From JAGYLJ01 sp034661035 (GTDB taxonomy: Bacteria; Patescibacteriota; Minisyncoccia; Phycocordibacterales; UBA12079), in assembly GCA_034661035.1 (NCBI GenBank), contig JAYEKM010000005.1, positions 1 through 19,827 of the forward strand: a DNA stretch of 19,827 bases, given 5' to 3'. The notes below the pieces were generated by a model. It did not search any database. It was not told where the DNA came from and saw nothing but the letters and a program-made list of their open reading frames with translations. The position numbers were made by a program, and so were the translations under genes. Below are positions 6,832 through 13,561 of this stretch, piece by piece (positions within the stretch are counted from its first letter, which is position 1; every line of letters begins with the position of its first letter).

Positions 6832-7335
6832 TTAAATTGTTGTACTTCCGGTTGATTTTTCTTTTCTTAAGTTCTTAGCTTTAGTAGTGAAAAGAACTCC
6901 GTTAAGGTGGTCTACTTCATGTTGGAAAACTTGAGATAACAAACCACTACTTCCAAAAGTAAATTTTTTACCGTGCTCGTCAAGAGCACTAATTAAAGTT
7001 TTTTTAGATCTTTCTACTTCTCCATAGACATCCCTCACACTCAAACAGCCTTCCTCCATCCATTGTTTTTCTTTCGATAATTTTACAATTTTAGGATTAA
7101 TGAAAATAAGGTCTTTTTTATTATTTTTTTCAAAAAATCTATTAGAAACAATAAAAATTCTCAAAGATTTTCCTATCTGGGGACCAGCTAAAGCAATTGC
7201 GTCATCAGTGTTTTTCAAAACGTCCTTCATTTCTGAAATAATTCCTTTAATTTCAGGACTTTGAATTTCTCCTAAAGTAATTTCTTCGGCTGTTTTTTCT
7301 AGAGTTTTATCTCCTTTTTGTAAAACTTTTACCAT
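6832..7335 (-). CDS. def: Peptide deformylase
   Basis: This 167-aa metalloenzyme removes the N-formyl group from nascent proteins. All three family motifs are visible: motif 1 AIALAGPQIG (usually GxGLAAPQxG, so altered at the first Gly and second Ala), motif 2 EGCLSV with the metal-ligand Cys, and motif 3 QHEVDHLNG with the two ligand His and the catalytic Glu. The length is normal. It complements fmt at 3210-4067. The start codon is separated by only 2 nt (reading GGGTAAATG on the minus strand) from the end of palindromic element b, exactly as in the uracil-DNA glycosylase gene at 13703. Confidence 0.95.
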   Translation of the reverse strand: MVKVLQKGDKTLEKTAEEITLGEIQSPEIKGIISEMKDVLKNTDDAIALAGPQIGKSLRIFIVSNRFFEKNNKKDLIFINPKIVKLSKEKQWMEEGCLSVRDVYGEVERSKKTLISALDEHGKKFTFGSSGLLSQVFQHEVDHLNGVLFTTKAKNLRKEKSTGSTTI

Positions 7336-7337
7336 TT

Positions 7338-7469
7338 ACCCTATTAAATAAGATTTGACTTTTGTCATTCTTGTTACTATTAATATTGTCTTTATATATT
7401 AGTTTATTTTTATTTGTCATCCTTGTCAAATCTTAATTTTATTTGCCAAATAAAATTATTTAACAGGGT
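7338..7469. repeat. Palindromic element, copy b of the AYCCYGTTARAW family
   Basis: The outer arms are ACCCTATTAAAT (7338-7349) and ATTTAACAGGGT (7458-7469). The inner arms are AAGATTTGAC (7350-7359) and GTCAAATCTT (7425-7434). A short hairpin, AATTTTATTTG/AAATAAAATT, lies at 7435-7457. It has the same layout as copy a, read on the other strand, so it points toward def as copy a points toward the cyclophilin gene. The loop of the long arm contains an internal near-repeat (TTTGTCATTCTTGT and TTTGTCATCCTTGT). Confidence 0.88.
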
Positions 7470-7495
7470 GAAATTTTATAACACAAAAAATATGT

Positions 7496-8239
7496 TTAGT
7501 CTTTCTTTTTGGAATGCTGTCCAATTTTCCACCAAAAGAGTTTTTGTTGATCTTTAATGGATTTACGGCTTTCTTTAACTTCTGCCCAGTATTGATAAAT
7601 AGTAGCTTCTGGAATTCTTTTAAAGAAACCTAAATAAAAACTGAAAGAACCTTTGCCTTTCTTAGCCGTTTCACTAAAATAACTACGGATTTCGTTTGCT
7701 AAGTAATGTTTTTCAGAATGAAGGGAGGTTTTTTCTTGTGTTCTTACTGGAAGAAGATCACTGATGTTTTTAATCCCATTTTTAGTAAGTTTATCTTCAA
7801 GAGTACCTGCTTGTTTAGGTTTTTTAAATTTGTTTTTTATAAAATCAGCCGTTATCTTTTTGATATTTATTTGAATGTCTGATGTAGGTGTTAATTTATT
7901 TATTTGAGAGATAATCTTTTTACTTAAAATTTTGCTCAAAACTGTTTCTATAGGTAGGTTTCTTTTTTCTGAAATTAAAAGAACTAACTTAATAATTTCT
8001 TTATCAAAAAAATTAAGTTCAGGAGAATTATTTAATTTTTTGACGGTAACTTTATTTTTTCGTAAAAAAAACTTTTCTTTTTCTAGATTTTCAACTTTAA
8101 TAACTAAAGCTGGTTTTTGATTTGATTTAGAGTAAGGAACAAAAATCATTGAACCAACTAAAAATTTTTGAGTAGAAAAAAATAAAGCTGCTTTTTGAAA
8201 ACGATTTCTAAAAATAGGTATGGTTATTATTAGATTCAT
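7496..8239 (-). CDS. Possible PriA N-terminal-like protein without helicase domain
   Basis: The 247-aa protein begins IITIPIFRNRFQKAALFF, followed by FLVGSMIFVPYSKSNQKPALVIKVE. This resembles the N-terminal 3'-DNA-end-binding domain of primosomal protein N' (PriA), whose pattern is V.iP.p....fTY..p......G..V.VPfg.r...G.V. A helical segment around residues 75-110 could be the winged helix. The helicase motifs (GxGKT, DExH) and Zn-binding cysteines of full PriA (about 730 aa) are absent. The remainder is Lys-rich and unrecognised, ending FWWKIGQHSKKKD. A DNA-binding replication or repair role is inferred only from this similarity. It lies between the PEGA gene and def. Confidence 0.5.
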   Translation of the reverse strand: MNLIITIPIFRNRFQKAALFFSTQKFLVGSMIFVPYSKSNQKPALVIKVENLEKEKFFLRKNKVTVKKLNNSPELNFFDKEIIKLVLLISEKRNLPIETVLSKILSKKIISQINKLTPTSDIQINIKKITADFIKNKFKKPKQAGTLEDKLTKNGIKNISDLLPVRTQEKTSLHSEKHYLANEIRSYFSETAKKGKGSFSFYLGFFKRIPEATIYQYWAEVKESRKSIKDQQKLFWWKIGQHSKKKD

Positions 8240-8250
8240 TCTAGTAGTTT

Positions 8251-8904
8251 CTAATAGTTTACAATCATCAGATTGTCATTGTCTAAGACATAAATGGACA
8301 AGTTATCTTTTTTTGCAAAGATGGGTTTTATTCCCTTATAGATGGGTTGAAAGTTTTGAATATTATCGCTTCCAATTTCTAGAGCATATATTCCATCGCC
8401 AGAAGAAATAATAACTACATCTTGTCTGTCTTTGTAAAAGTCTACTGAAATAATAGATTCTTTGAAAACAACGTCTTGACTTGAAATACTGGAAAGGGCT
8501 TCTTCAGAGAGGATTTCTTTTTGGAAAAGTGCCATTATTTGGGAATATTCAGGGTCTTCTTTCCCAATAATTGCTCCACTGGTGTTTTGTGGAATGAAGA
8601 AAGGTTGTATCTTTGTTTCTCTCTCAACCCTAACCTCAATTTCTTTTATCCAAGGCCAAAATCTATCTTTTGATATAACGACAGTGTGTTTACCAGCCTT
8701 TAACTTAAACTGAGGATTAATATCTTGAGAAGTTGTTTTTCTCTGATTATCGATAAAGACGGTCAAATTGTCATTTAGAGATTCAATTTGAAGGGTTCCA
8801 TATTGATTATCTCTGTAGAAAATACCAAAAATAATTATTAAGACTATAATTAGTCCAATAATAACAGCATAAGGGGTATTTTTCCTCTGTTTATTTTTTT
8901 TCAT
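8251..8904 (-). CDS. Membrane-anchored PEGA-domain-like protein
   Basis: The 217-aa protein has a basic N-terminus, one transmembrane helix (about residues 12-29) and a PEGA-like beta domain at about residues 34-95 (GTLQIESLNDNLTVFIDNQRKTT, then FKLKAGKHTVVISKDRFWPW, matching the family's G.l.i.s.p..a.v.idg....... l..G.h.v.v...gy). The C-terminal half has short beta-rich stretches (DVVIISSGDGIYALEIG, LSIYVLDNDNLMIVNY) like blades of a beta-propeller. Such anchored proteins are common in CPR genomes; function unknown. Its TGTTATTAT box lies 7 nt before the ATG, suggesting a leaderless mRNA. Confidence 0.68.
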   Translation of the reverse strand: MKKNKQRKNTPYAVIIGLIIVLIIIFGIFYRDNQYGTLQIESLNDNLTVFIDNQRKTTSQDINPQFKLKAGKHTVVISKDRFWPWIKEIEVRVERETKIQPFFIPQNTSGAIIGKEDPEYSQIMALFQKEILSEEALSSISSQDVVFKESIISVDFYKDRQDVVIISSGDGIYALEIGSDNIQNFQPIYKGIKPIFAKKDNLSIYVLDNDNLMIVNY

Positions 8905-8911
8905 TAGCTAC

Positions 8912-8920
8912 ATAATAACA
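8912..8920 (-). promoter_or_regulatory. Extended -10 promoter of the PEGA-protein gene
   Basis: On the minus strand, TGTTATTAT fits TGnTATnAT and ends 7 nt before the ATG at 8904. This is the same geometry as upstream of the PEBP gene and implies a leaderless transcript. Confidence 0.6.
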
Positions 8921-8980
8921 CTAATACTTTAATTAAATCAATTGTTATTTTAAGCAAAAAACCGTAGAATATAAGCATGA

Positions 8981-9095
8981 ATCCCGTTAGAGATTTGACG
9001 GGGTTAAAAGATTAATAATTAGATTAAGATTTTTGCTAAAAGTTTAGGGACTTGTCCCTTTAGAGATACTTTTAGTAAAGTATCTCTAACAGGAT
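8981..9095. repeat. Palindromic element, copy c of the AYCCYGTTARAW family
   Basis: The outer arms are ATCCCGTTAGAGAT (8981-8994) and ATCTCTAACAGGAT (9082-9095), identical at 13 of 14 positions when one is inverted. Inner hairpins include AGGGAC/GTCCCT and AGAGATACTTT/AAAGTATCTCT; the latter shares its right side with the outer arm, so the two folds compete. The final AT of the element is the first two bases of the murA start codon. Confidence 0.82.
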
Positions 9096-10416
9096 GAAAA
9101 AAGATAAATTTGTCATTCAAGGATTAGGAGGGCAGAAAAAATTGTCTGGTGAAATCAAAATAAATGGTGCTAAGAATGCTCTTTTGCCTGTTATGGCATC
9201 TAGTGTTTTGTTTGAAGATAGTTTTTTAATGAAAAATGTTCCTGAAATAGAAGATTTAAACAGGATGATAGAAATTTTTTCTGGTTTAGGTATCGAAATA
9301 ACAAAGAAAGCAAAGGGAGAATATTTGATAAATCCACAGGGATTAAATAAAGCAGAAATTGATGAAGAAATTTCTAGAAGGCTGAGAGCTTCTATTATTT
9401 TTACTGGGCCTCTCTTGGCAAGGTTTGGAGAGTTAATTTTCCCCCATCCGGGTGGTTGTGTAATCGGAGCTCGTCCAATTGATTTATTTATAGAAGGTTT
9501 TGAAAAAATGGGAGCTAAAATAGAAGTTAAGGATGACAAATATTTTATTACAGCCAATAATCCTAATTCTTTGGACGGACAAAGTAAAAAATTAAAAGGA
9601 GCTAATATCTTTTTTAAAATTCAAAGTGTTACAGCGACGGAAACTTTTATCATGGCCGGTGTTTTGGCTGAAGGAAAAACAATTCTTAAAAATGTAGCCA
9701 TGGAACCTGAAATCATTAGCTTGGTTGACTTCTTAAATTCCTGTGGAGCTCAAATTACAGGAGCAGGTACTCCAACGATTGAAATCAAGGGGGGAGATTT
9801 ACTGAAATCTAACGGAAAAGAATATATAACAGTACCTGATCGTATTGAAACAGGGAGTTTTCTTCTATTAGGAGCTTTGTGTGCTGATAATCTTAAAATT
9901 TCTAATTGTCATCCCCAACACGTCGAAATTTTGATTGGAATGTTAAAAGATTCTGGTGTAGAAATTGAAGTAGGTGGAGATTACTTAAAAATTTTAAATA
10001 ATAAAAATAAAAAAAATTCTGATTTTAAATCTATTAATATTAAGACTCATGAGTACCCAGGTTTCCCAACAGATTTACAAGCACCTATGACGGTTTATTT
10101 AACTCAAGTAATAGGGGAAAGTTTTATTTTTGAAACTATTTTTGAGGGGCGTTTAAATTACACAGACGATTTAAAAAAAATGGGAGCTGATATTAAGATG
10201 TGGGATGCACACAGAGCTACTGTTCACGGACCGACACTTCTAAAAGGTAAAGAATTAGACGGTCCAGATATTCGAACAGGTTTTGCTTTCATCATTGCTG
10301 GTTTAGTTGCAAAAGGGGAGTCAATTATTAATAATGTCTACTATGTGGATAGAGGCTACGAAAAAGTTGAAGAAAGGTTAAGAGCAATCGGGGCTGATAT
10401 TAAAAGAGTTAGGTGA
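9094..10416 (+). CDS. murA: UDP-N-acetylglucosamine 1-carboxyvinyltransferase
   Basis: MurA makes the first committed peptidoglycan precursor by moving enolpyruvate from PEP to UDP-GlcNAc. The 440-aa length fits. Visible features are the N-terminal INGAKNALLPVMA with the catalytic-site Lys27, RRLRASIIFTGPLLAR, the active-site loop PGGCVIGARPIDLF with Cys122 (the residue that fosfomycin alkylates; some lineages have Asp), and the second-half repeat VPDRIETGSFLLLGAL and TDLQAPMTVYL. The gene stops at TGA. Its ATG overlaps the last two bases of palindromic element c, with AACAGG directly before it as the only Shine-Dalgarno-like sequence. It is followed by mreB across a family B repeat, forming a cell-wall pair. 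Confidence 0.97.
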   Translation: MKKDKFVIQGLGGQKKLSGEIKINGAKNALLPVMASSVLFEDSFLMKNVPEIEDLNRMIEIFSGLGIEITKKAKGEYLINPQGLNKAEIDEEISRRLRASIIFTGPLLARFGELIFPHPGGCVIGARPIDLFIEGFEKMGAKIEVKDDKYFITANNPNSLDGQSKKLKGANIFFKIQSVTATETFIMAGVLAEGKTILKNVAMEPEIISLVDFLNSCGAQITGAGTPTIEIKGGDLLKSNGKEYITVPDRIETGSFLLLGALCADNLKISNCHPQHVEILIGMLKDSGVEIEVGGDYLKILNNKNKKNSDFKSINIKTHEYPGFPTDLQAPMTVYLTQVIGESFIFETIFEGRLNYTDDLKKMGADIKMWDAHRATVHGPTLLKGKELDGPDIRTGFAFIIAGLVAKGESIINNVYYVDRGYEKVEERLRAIGADIKRVR

Positions 10417-10525
10417 AGTTAAAAGTTTATAAAGTCCATAAAGTCAAAAGCGAAAAATTTGCAAGGTAAATTTTAAAAGAAGACTTTTGACTTTTGACAT
10501 TATAGACCTTAGACTAATTTATATT
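10417..10525. repeat. Intergenic repeat family B, copy 2
   Basis: This fills the whole murA-mreB gap and resembles 1761-1860. It contains TTTATAAAGTCCATAAAGTC, a central AAAATTTGC hairpin (10454-10462 with 10466-10474) and CTTTTGACTTTTGACATTA, and ends directly at the ATG of mreB. Left and right parts form an imperfect inverted repeat around the hairpin. Confidence 0.7.
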
Positions 10526-11542
10526 ATGTCATTCTTTACTAAAAAATTAGGAATAGATTTAGGGACTGCCAATACACTGGTTTATGCTCCAGGGAGAGGT
10601 GTTATTTTAAATGAACCTTCAGTAGTAGCTGTTTCAGAATTGGACAATAAAATTTTGGCTGTAGGTCTTGAAGCAAAAGAAATGGTAGGAAGGACTCCAG
10701 AAAGTATTATTACTTTTAGACCGATGAAAGATGGGGTAATTGCTGATTATAAAGTTACTGAAGCAATGCTAAGATACTTTATCAATAAGGCTTTAGGGAA
10801 ATGGAACTTTTTTAAACCAGAAGTGATTGTATCTGTTCCAGCTGGGGTTACTTCTACTGAAAGGAGGGCTGTTATTGAAGCCACCATAAAAGCAGGAGCA
10901 AAAAAAGCTTACATCGTGAAAGAACCCATTTTAGCAGCTATTGGAGCTGGAGTTAAAATTGAAGAACCAGGGGGTCATATGATTGTCGATATTGGAGGAG
11001 GAACTATTGATGTGGCGGTTATTTCTTTAGGTGGAATTGTTGCTTCTACTTCTGTTAAGTGTGCTGGTGATAAAATTAATAGAGCTATTACTGATGCCAT
11101 CAAAAAAAGTTCTAATCTTTTTGTTGGAGATAAAACAGCTGAGGACATAAAAATACAAATTGGTTCAGCCTTACCACTGGAAGAGGAATTAACAATGGAA
11201 ATTAGAGGAAGGGATTTTATTTCTGGTTTACCTCGTTCAGTTGAAGTAAGAACAAACGAGATTGCGAAATCTATTACAAAAGAACTTCGCGAAATGGTAA
11301 AAGCTATTAAAGTTGTTTTTCAGGATACTCCACCAGAGTTGTCAGCAGATATTATTCAAAAAGGTATCATTATGACTGGAGGGTCTTCTCAACTGAGAAA
11401 TCTACCGGAATTGATTTATAGAAGAACTGGGGTTAAGGCTCGTTTAGCTAAAGATCCTTTCTTTTGTGTAGCCAACGGAACTGGTATTGCCCTTATGCAT
11501 GTTGATATTTATAAAAGAAGTGTTATCTCAAAGTATCGCTAA
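10526..11542 (+). CDS. mreB: Rod shape-determining protein MreB
   Basis: MreB is the actin-like filament protein that guides lateral wall synthesis at the inner membrane. The 338-aa protein shows the phosphate-1 loop GIDLGTANTLVY, the phosphate-2 loop DIGGGTIDVAVISLGG, the connecting PAGVTSTERRA segment, and the adenosine motif IIMTGGSSQLRNLPELI. An in-frame TTG at 10487 would add 13 residues, but they lie in the repeat and are not MreB-like, so the ATG at 10526 (MSFFTKKLGIDLG) is chosen. It follows murA and precedes the delta'-like gene by 2 nt, so those two are probably translationally coupled. Confidence 0.96.
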   Translation: MSFFTKKLGIDLGTANTLVYAPGRGVILNEPSVVAVSELDNKILAVGLEAKEMVGRTPESIITFRPMKDGVIADYKVTEAMLRYFINKALGKWNFFKPEVIVSVPAGVTSTERRAVIEATIKAGAKKAYIVKEPILAAIGAGVKIEEPGGHMIVDIGGGTIDVAVISLGGIVASTSVKCAGDKINRAITDAIKKSSNLFVGDKTAEDIKIQIGSALPLEEELTMEIRGRDFISGLPRSVEVRTNEIAKSITKELREMVKAIKVVFQDTPPELSADIIQKGIIMTGGSSQLRNLPELIYRRTGVKARLAKDPFFCVANGTGIALMHVDIYKRSVISKYR

Positions 11543-11544
11543 TT

Positions 11545-12261
11545 ATGTTGTCTTTTATTGATGTATCAAAAGATCTTCACCACGCTTATCTATTGGAAGG
11601 AGAAAGACAGGTTGTTCTTCAGGGGCTTTTAGACTTCTTAAATAAAAAACTTAACTTTTCTACAACTGGGAACCCAGATTTTTGGGTGGGTAATTTTGAT
11701 AGTTTAGGGATAGACGATAGTCGTGCGATTAAAAGTTTTCAATCAAATAAGTCTTTTTCTGATAATAAAAAAATTCTGGTTATCCAAACTAATTTTATTA
11801 CTCATGAAGCTCAAAATTCTTTACTAAAAGTTTTTGAGGAACCAACGAAGAATACCCATTTATTTTTAATAATACCTTCAGCAGAAAATCTTTTACCAAC
11901 TCTCAAATCTCGGCTGATGATTTTTAAAGATTTGGACGTCCGACGTCCAAGTAAACAACTTGGACGTCGGACGTCCAAGTTGCAAGCCAAAGATTTTCTT
12001 AAGGCAAATCTCACTGAAAGGTTAGAATTAATTAAAAACTTTTTACCGAAAACTAAAGATGAAAAAATCAGTAAATCTGAGATTATTGATTTTCTAAATA
12101 AGTTGGAAGAAGTTTTATATAAAGATGAGCAAGTAAATAATGCAAAACTTGAAAATATATTTTCTGAAATAAGAAAATGTCGGTCTTATCTGAATGACCG
12201 TTCACCGTCAGTCAAGATGATTTTAGAGCATTTATCTCAAATAACTCTTATGACAAAATAA
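11545..12261 (+). CDS. DNA polymerase III delta'-like clamp-loader subunit with in-frame palindromic insert
   Basis: The 238-aa protein matches the AAA+ core of HolB/DnaX-type subunits: HAYLLEGE at the N-terminus, DSRAIKSFQ, KKILVIQTNFITHEAQNSLLK leading to the family motif FEEPTKNTHLFLI, and LLPTLKSR (the SRC-like sensor-1 region, here SR without C). No Walker A is present, consistent with a non-ATPase delta' subunit that helps open and load the sliding clamp. Residues about 130-145 (DVRRPSKQLGRRTSK) are encoded by a 48-bp palindrome that is not part of the family. The C-terminal part is short compared with typical delta' (about 330 aa). Confidence 0.78.
   Translation: MLSFIDVSKDLHHAYLLEGERQVVLQGLLDFLNKKLNFSTTGNPDFWVGNFDSLGIDDSRAIKSFQSNKSFSDNKKILVIQTNFITHEAQNSLLKVFEEPTKNTHLFLIIPSAENLLPTLKSRLMIFKDLDVRRPSKQLGRRTSKLQAKDFLKANLTERLELIKNFLPKTKDEKISKSEIIDFLNKLEEVLYKDEQVNNAKLENIFSEIRKCRSYLNDRSPSVKMILEHLSQITLMTK
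11932..11979. repeat. Palindromic element inserted in frame in the delta'-like gene
   Basis: Two 20-bp arms (11932-11951 and 11959-11978) are perfect inverted repeats around the 7-nt loop TAAACAA. Each arm is itself nearly self-complementary, built from GGACGTC and GACGTCC units. At 48 nt the element adds 16 codons without changing the frame. Its GC content is far above that of the gene around it. Confidence 0.88.
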
Positions 12262-12273
12262 ACAGTGTGGATA

Positions 12274-12304
12274 AATATTCTTGACTTAGTAAGTCAAGAA
12301 TATT
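12274..12304. promoter_or_regulatory. 31-bp palindrome overlapping a putative promoter (possible operator)
   Basis: AATATTCTTGACTTA (12274-12288) is repeated in inverted form at 12290-12304 around a single central G. The TTGACT at 12281-12286 could serve as a -35 box, with a 17-nt spacer to TAAATT (12304-12309). A palindrome covering the -35 region and spacer could be a repressor site, or the terminator stem of the preceding gene, although no T tract follows. Confidence 0.4.
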
Positions 12305-12357
12305 AAATTAATAACTGGTAGTTCATTTATTAACCTCAAGACAAGGAGATTCAGCCT

Positions 12358-12468
12358 ATGGAAAATTTTAGAAGTTGTTTGGTTGTTGTCATGGAGTGGC
12401 CTGAAAACAAATCCTTAAAAGTCCCTCGTAAGGGCAATACCATGAGGTCCAAAGGATCTTCGGTTTGA
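12358..12468 (+). CDS. Possible 36-aa small protein of unknown function
   Basis: ATG at 12358 is preceded by AAGGAG at good spacing (9 nt), one of the few strong Shine-Dalgarno sites in the window. The predicted peptide (MENFRSCLVVVMEW at its start, then a basic PRKGNTMRSKGSSV tail) ends at TGA. I do not recognise it. It sits in a transcript-like unit with a candidate promoter (12281-12309) and a strong terminator (12577-12612). The 110 nt after the stop are also unusually GC-rich and contain local hairpins, so the unit might instead be a structured RNA with a chance reading frame. Confidence 0.4.
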   Translation: MENFRSCLVVVMEWPENKSLKVPRKGNTMRSKGSSV

Positions 12469-12576
12469 AGTTGTTATCTGGCGGTGACAGGCGTCATCGG
12501 AGTCGGGGTTTAAACGCTAAAAGTTGGGGCGTCAACATAAAAGCCAACTTCATATTTAAGAGAAGAGAAGACACAC

Positions 12577-12612
12577 AGCGCTGGACGGAGACTCGTCCAG
12601 CGCTATTTTTTT
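12577..12612 (+). terminator. Strong intrinsic terminator after the small-ORF unit
   Basis: An 11-bp GC-rich stem, AGCGCTGGACG (12577-12587) with CGTCCAGCGCT (12594-12604), encloses the loop GAGACT and is followed by an A and a seven-T run. Confidence 0.92.
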
Positions 12613-12625
12613 GTGGATAAGTACC

Positions 12626-12654
12626 TTGACTTAGTTGGTTATAAGTAATAATAT
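12626..12654 (+). promoter_or_regulatory. Sigma70-type promoter for a short transcript
   Basis: TTGACT (12626-12631), a 17-nt spacer and TAATAT (12649-12654) form a good promoter. The predicted start is near 12661, only about 65 nt before a strong terminator. The surrounding GTGGATAA..CTTGACTTAG resembles the sequence at 12268-12290. Confidence 0.6.
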
Positions 12655-12660
12655 GAAGAC

Positions 12661-12726
12661 TCATCGTTCTTTTCTCCTTATTGTCGGGCCAGACGAACTC
12701 ATTTGTTCGTCTGGCCCTTTTCTTTT
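12661..12726 (+). ncRNA. Candidate small RNA
   Basis: A promoter (12626-12654) and an intrinsic terminator (12686-12726) bracket about 65 nt that contain no start codon with a usable frame. The unpaired 5' part includes TTTTCTCCTTATTG, complementary to AAGGAGA-type Shine-Dalgarno sequences such as those at about 12342 and 14371. A base-pairing regulator is an inference. The alternative is an early-terminated leader of the downstream nuclease gene, i.e. an attenuator. Confidence 0.42.
12686..12726 (+). terminator. Strong intrinsic terminator of the candidate small RNA
   Basis: A 13-bp perfect stem, GGGCCAGACGAAC (12686-12698) with GTTCGTCTGGCCC (12705-12717), has a 6-nt loop and is followed by TTTTCTTTT. 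Confidence 0.93.
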
Positions 12727-12727
12727 G

Positions 12728-12736
12728 TGTTATAAT
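12728..12736 (+). promoter_or_regulatory. Extended -10 promoter of the nuclease gene
   Basis: TGTTATAAT matches TGnTATAAT. The start predicted near 12743 leaves a leader of about 14 nt before the ATG at 12757, without a Shine-Dalgarno site. It lies just after the terminator T tract, so the gene has its own promoter. Confidence 0.55.
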
Positions 12737-12756
12737 AACTTTAAATTACAAAATTA

Positions 12757-13557
12757 ATGTCAACTTACTATAATTCCAAAAGAACTAAGAATTTATTTAA
12801 TCCTCAATCAGAGAAATCTTTTAAATTGAGTCGTTCTAAAATTGATTTATTTTTACAATGTCAGAGATGTTTTTATTTAGATCGTCGGTTAGGAGTAGGG
12901 AGACCACCTGGTTTCCCTTTTAATTTGAATAGTGCTGTGGATGCATTGTTTAAAAAAGAATTTGATATTCATAGGGTAGAGGAAACAGCTCACCCTCTTA
13001 TGGAAAAGTATGGAATTGATGCTGTTCCTTTTCAGCATGAAAAAATGGATGTTTGGCGGGAAAATTTTGTGGGGGTTCAGTATTTACACGAAAAAAGTAA
13101 TTTCTTAGTGTTTGGTGCTGTTGATGATATTTGGATCAACCCGCAAGGTGAGTTAATTGTAGTGGATTATAAATCAACTAGTAAAAATTCTGAAATTACT
13201 TTAGATGCTGATTGGCAAATTGCCTATAAGCGTCAAATGGAGATTTATCAATGGTTGTTACGACAAAATGGTTTTAAAGTTTCTGATACGGGTTATTTTG
13301 TCTATGCGAATGGAAGAAAAGATAAAGCTGCTTTTGATGGAAAACTAGAATTTGATGTAACAGTCATTGCTTATACAGGTTCAGATAAATGGGTTGTTAA
13401 AACTTTAATGGAGGCTAAAAGTCTTTTGGTTAGTGAAGTTATCCCCCCATCAGCTGATGATTGTGATTATTGCTCTTATCGTAAATCAGCTGGTGGTGTT
13501 ATTATTGAACAAAATAAAAAATATAAAGAAAAAAAATCAGATCAATCTTTATTTTAA
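12757..13557 (+). CDS. PD-(D/E)XK nuclease with possible Fe-S Cys cluster (Cas4/RecB-like)
   Basis: The 266-aa protein has the core of the PD-(D/E)XK nuclease superfamily: LSRSKIDLFLQCQRCFYLDRR at the N-terminus, GAVDDIW with Asp123/124, VVDYKS with Asp137 and Lys139, and QMEIYQWLL, the QxxxY motif of RecB/Cas4-type nucleases (Gln160, Tyr164). Cys35 and Cys38 near the N-terminus and Cys236 and Cys239 near the C-terminus (CDYCSYR) could hold a 4Fe-4S cluster, as in Cas4 and AddB. No CRISPR array or cas gene is nearby, so a repair role is more likely than adaptation. It is followed by a uracil-DNA glycosylase gene. Confidence 0.82.
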   Translation: MSTYYNSKRTKNLFNPQSEKSFKLSRSKIDLFLQCQRCFYLDRRLGVGRPPGFPFNLNSAVDALFKKEFDIHRVEETAHPLMEKYGIDAVPFQHEKMDVWRENFVGVQYLHEKSNFLVFGAVDDIWINPQGELIVVDYKSTSKNSEITLDADWQIAYKRQMEIYQWLLRQNGFKVSDTGYFVYANGRKDKAAFDGKLEFDVTVIAYTGSDKWVVKTLMEAKSLLVSEVIPPSADDCDYCSYRKSAGGVIIEQNKKYKEKKSDQSLF

Positions 13558-13561
13558 ATTC

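Noticed and set aside
9117..9557. 146-codon open frame antisense to murA
   Set aside because: It lies wholly within murA on the other strand, has no recognisable domain, and its residues mirror murA codon use.
11811..12014. Antisense frame in the delta'-like gene
   Set aside because: It is open mainly because the palindrome reads similarly on both strands; there are no protein features.
12340..12612. 4.5S/SRP RNA, RNase P RNA, tmRNA or 6S RNA
   Set aside because: The conserved core sequences of these RNAs that I know could not be found, so no RNA family name is given.
12757..13557. Cas4 of a CRISPR system
   Set aside because: There is no repeat-spacer array and no other cas gene in the window; the domain pattern is also shared by repair nucleases.
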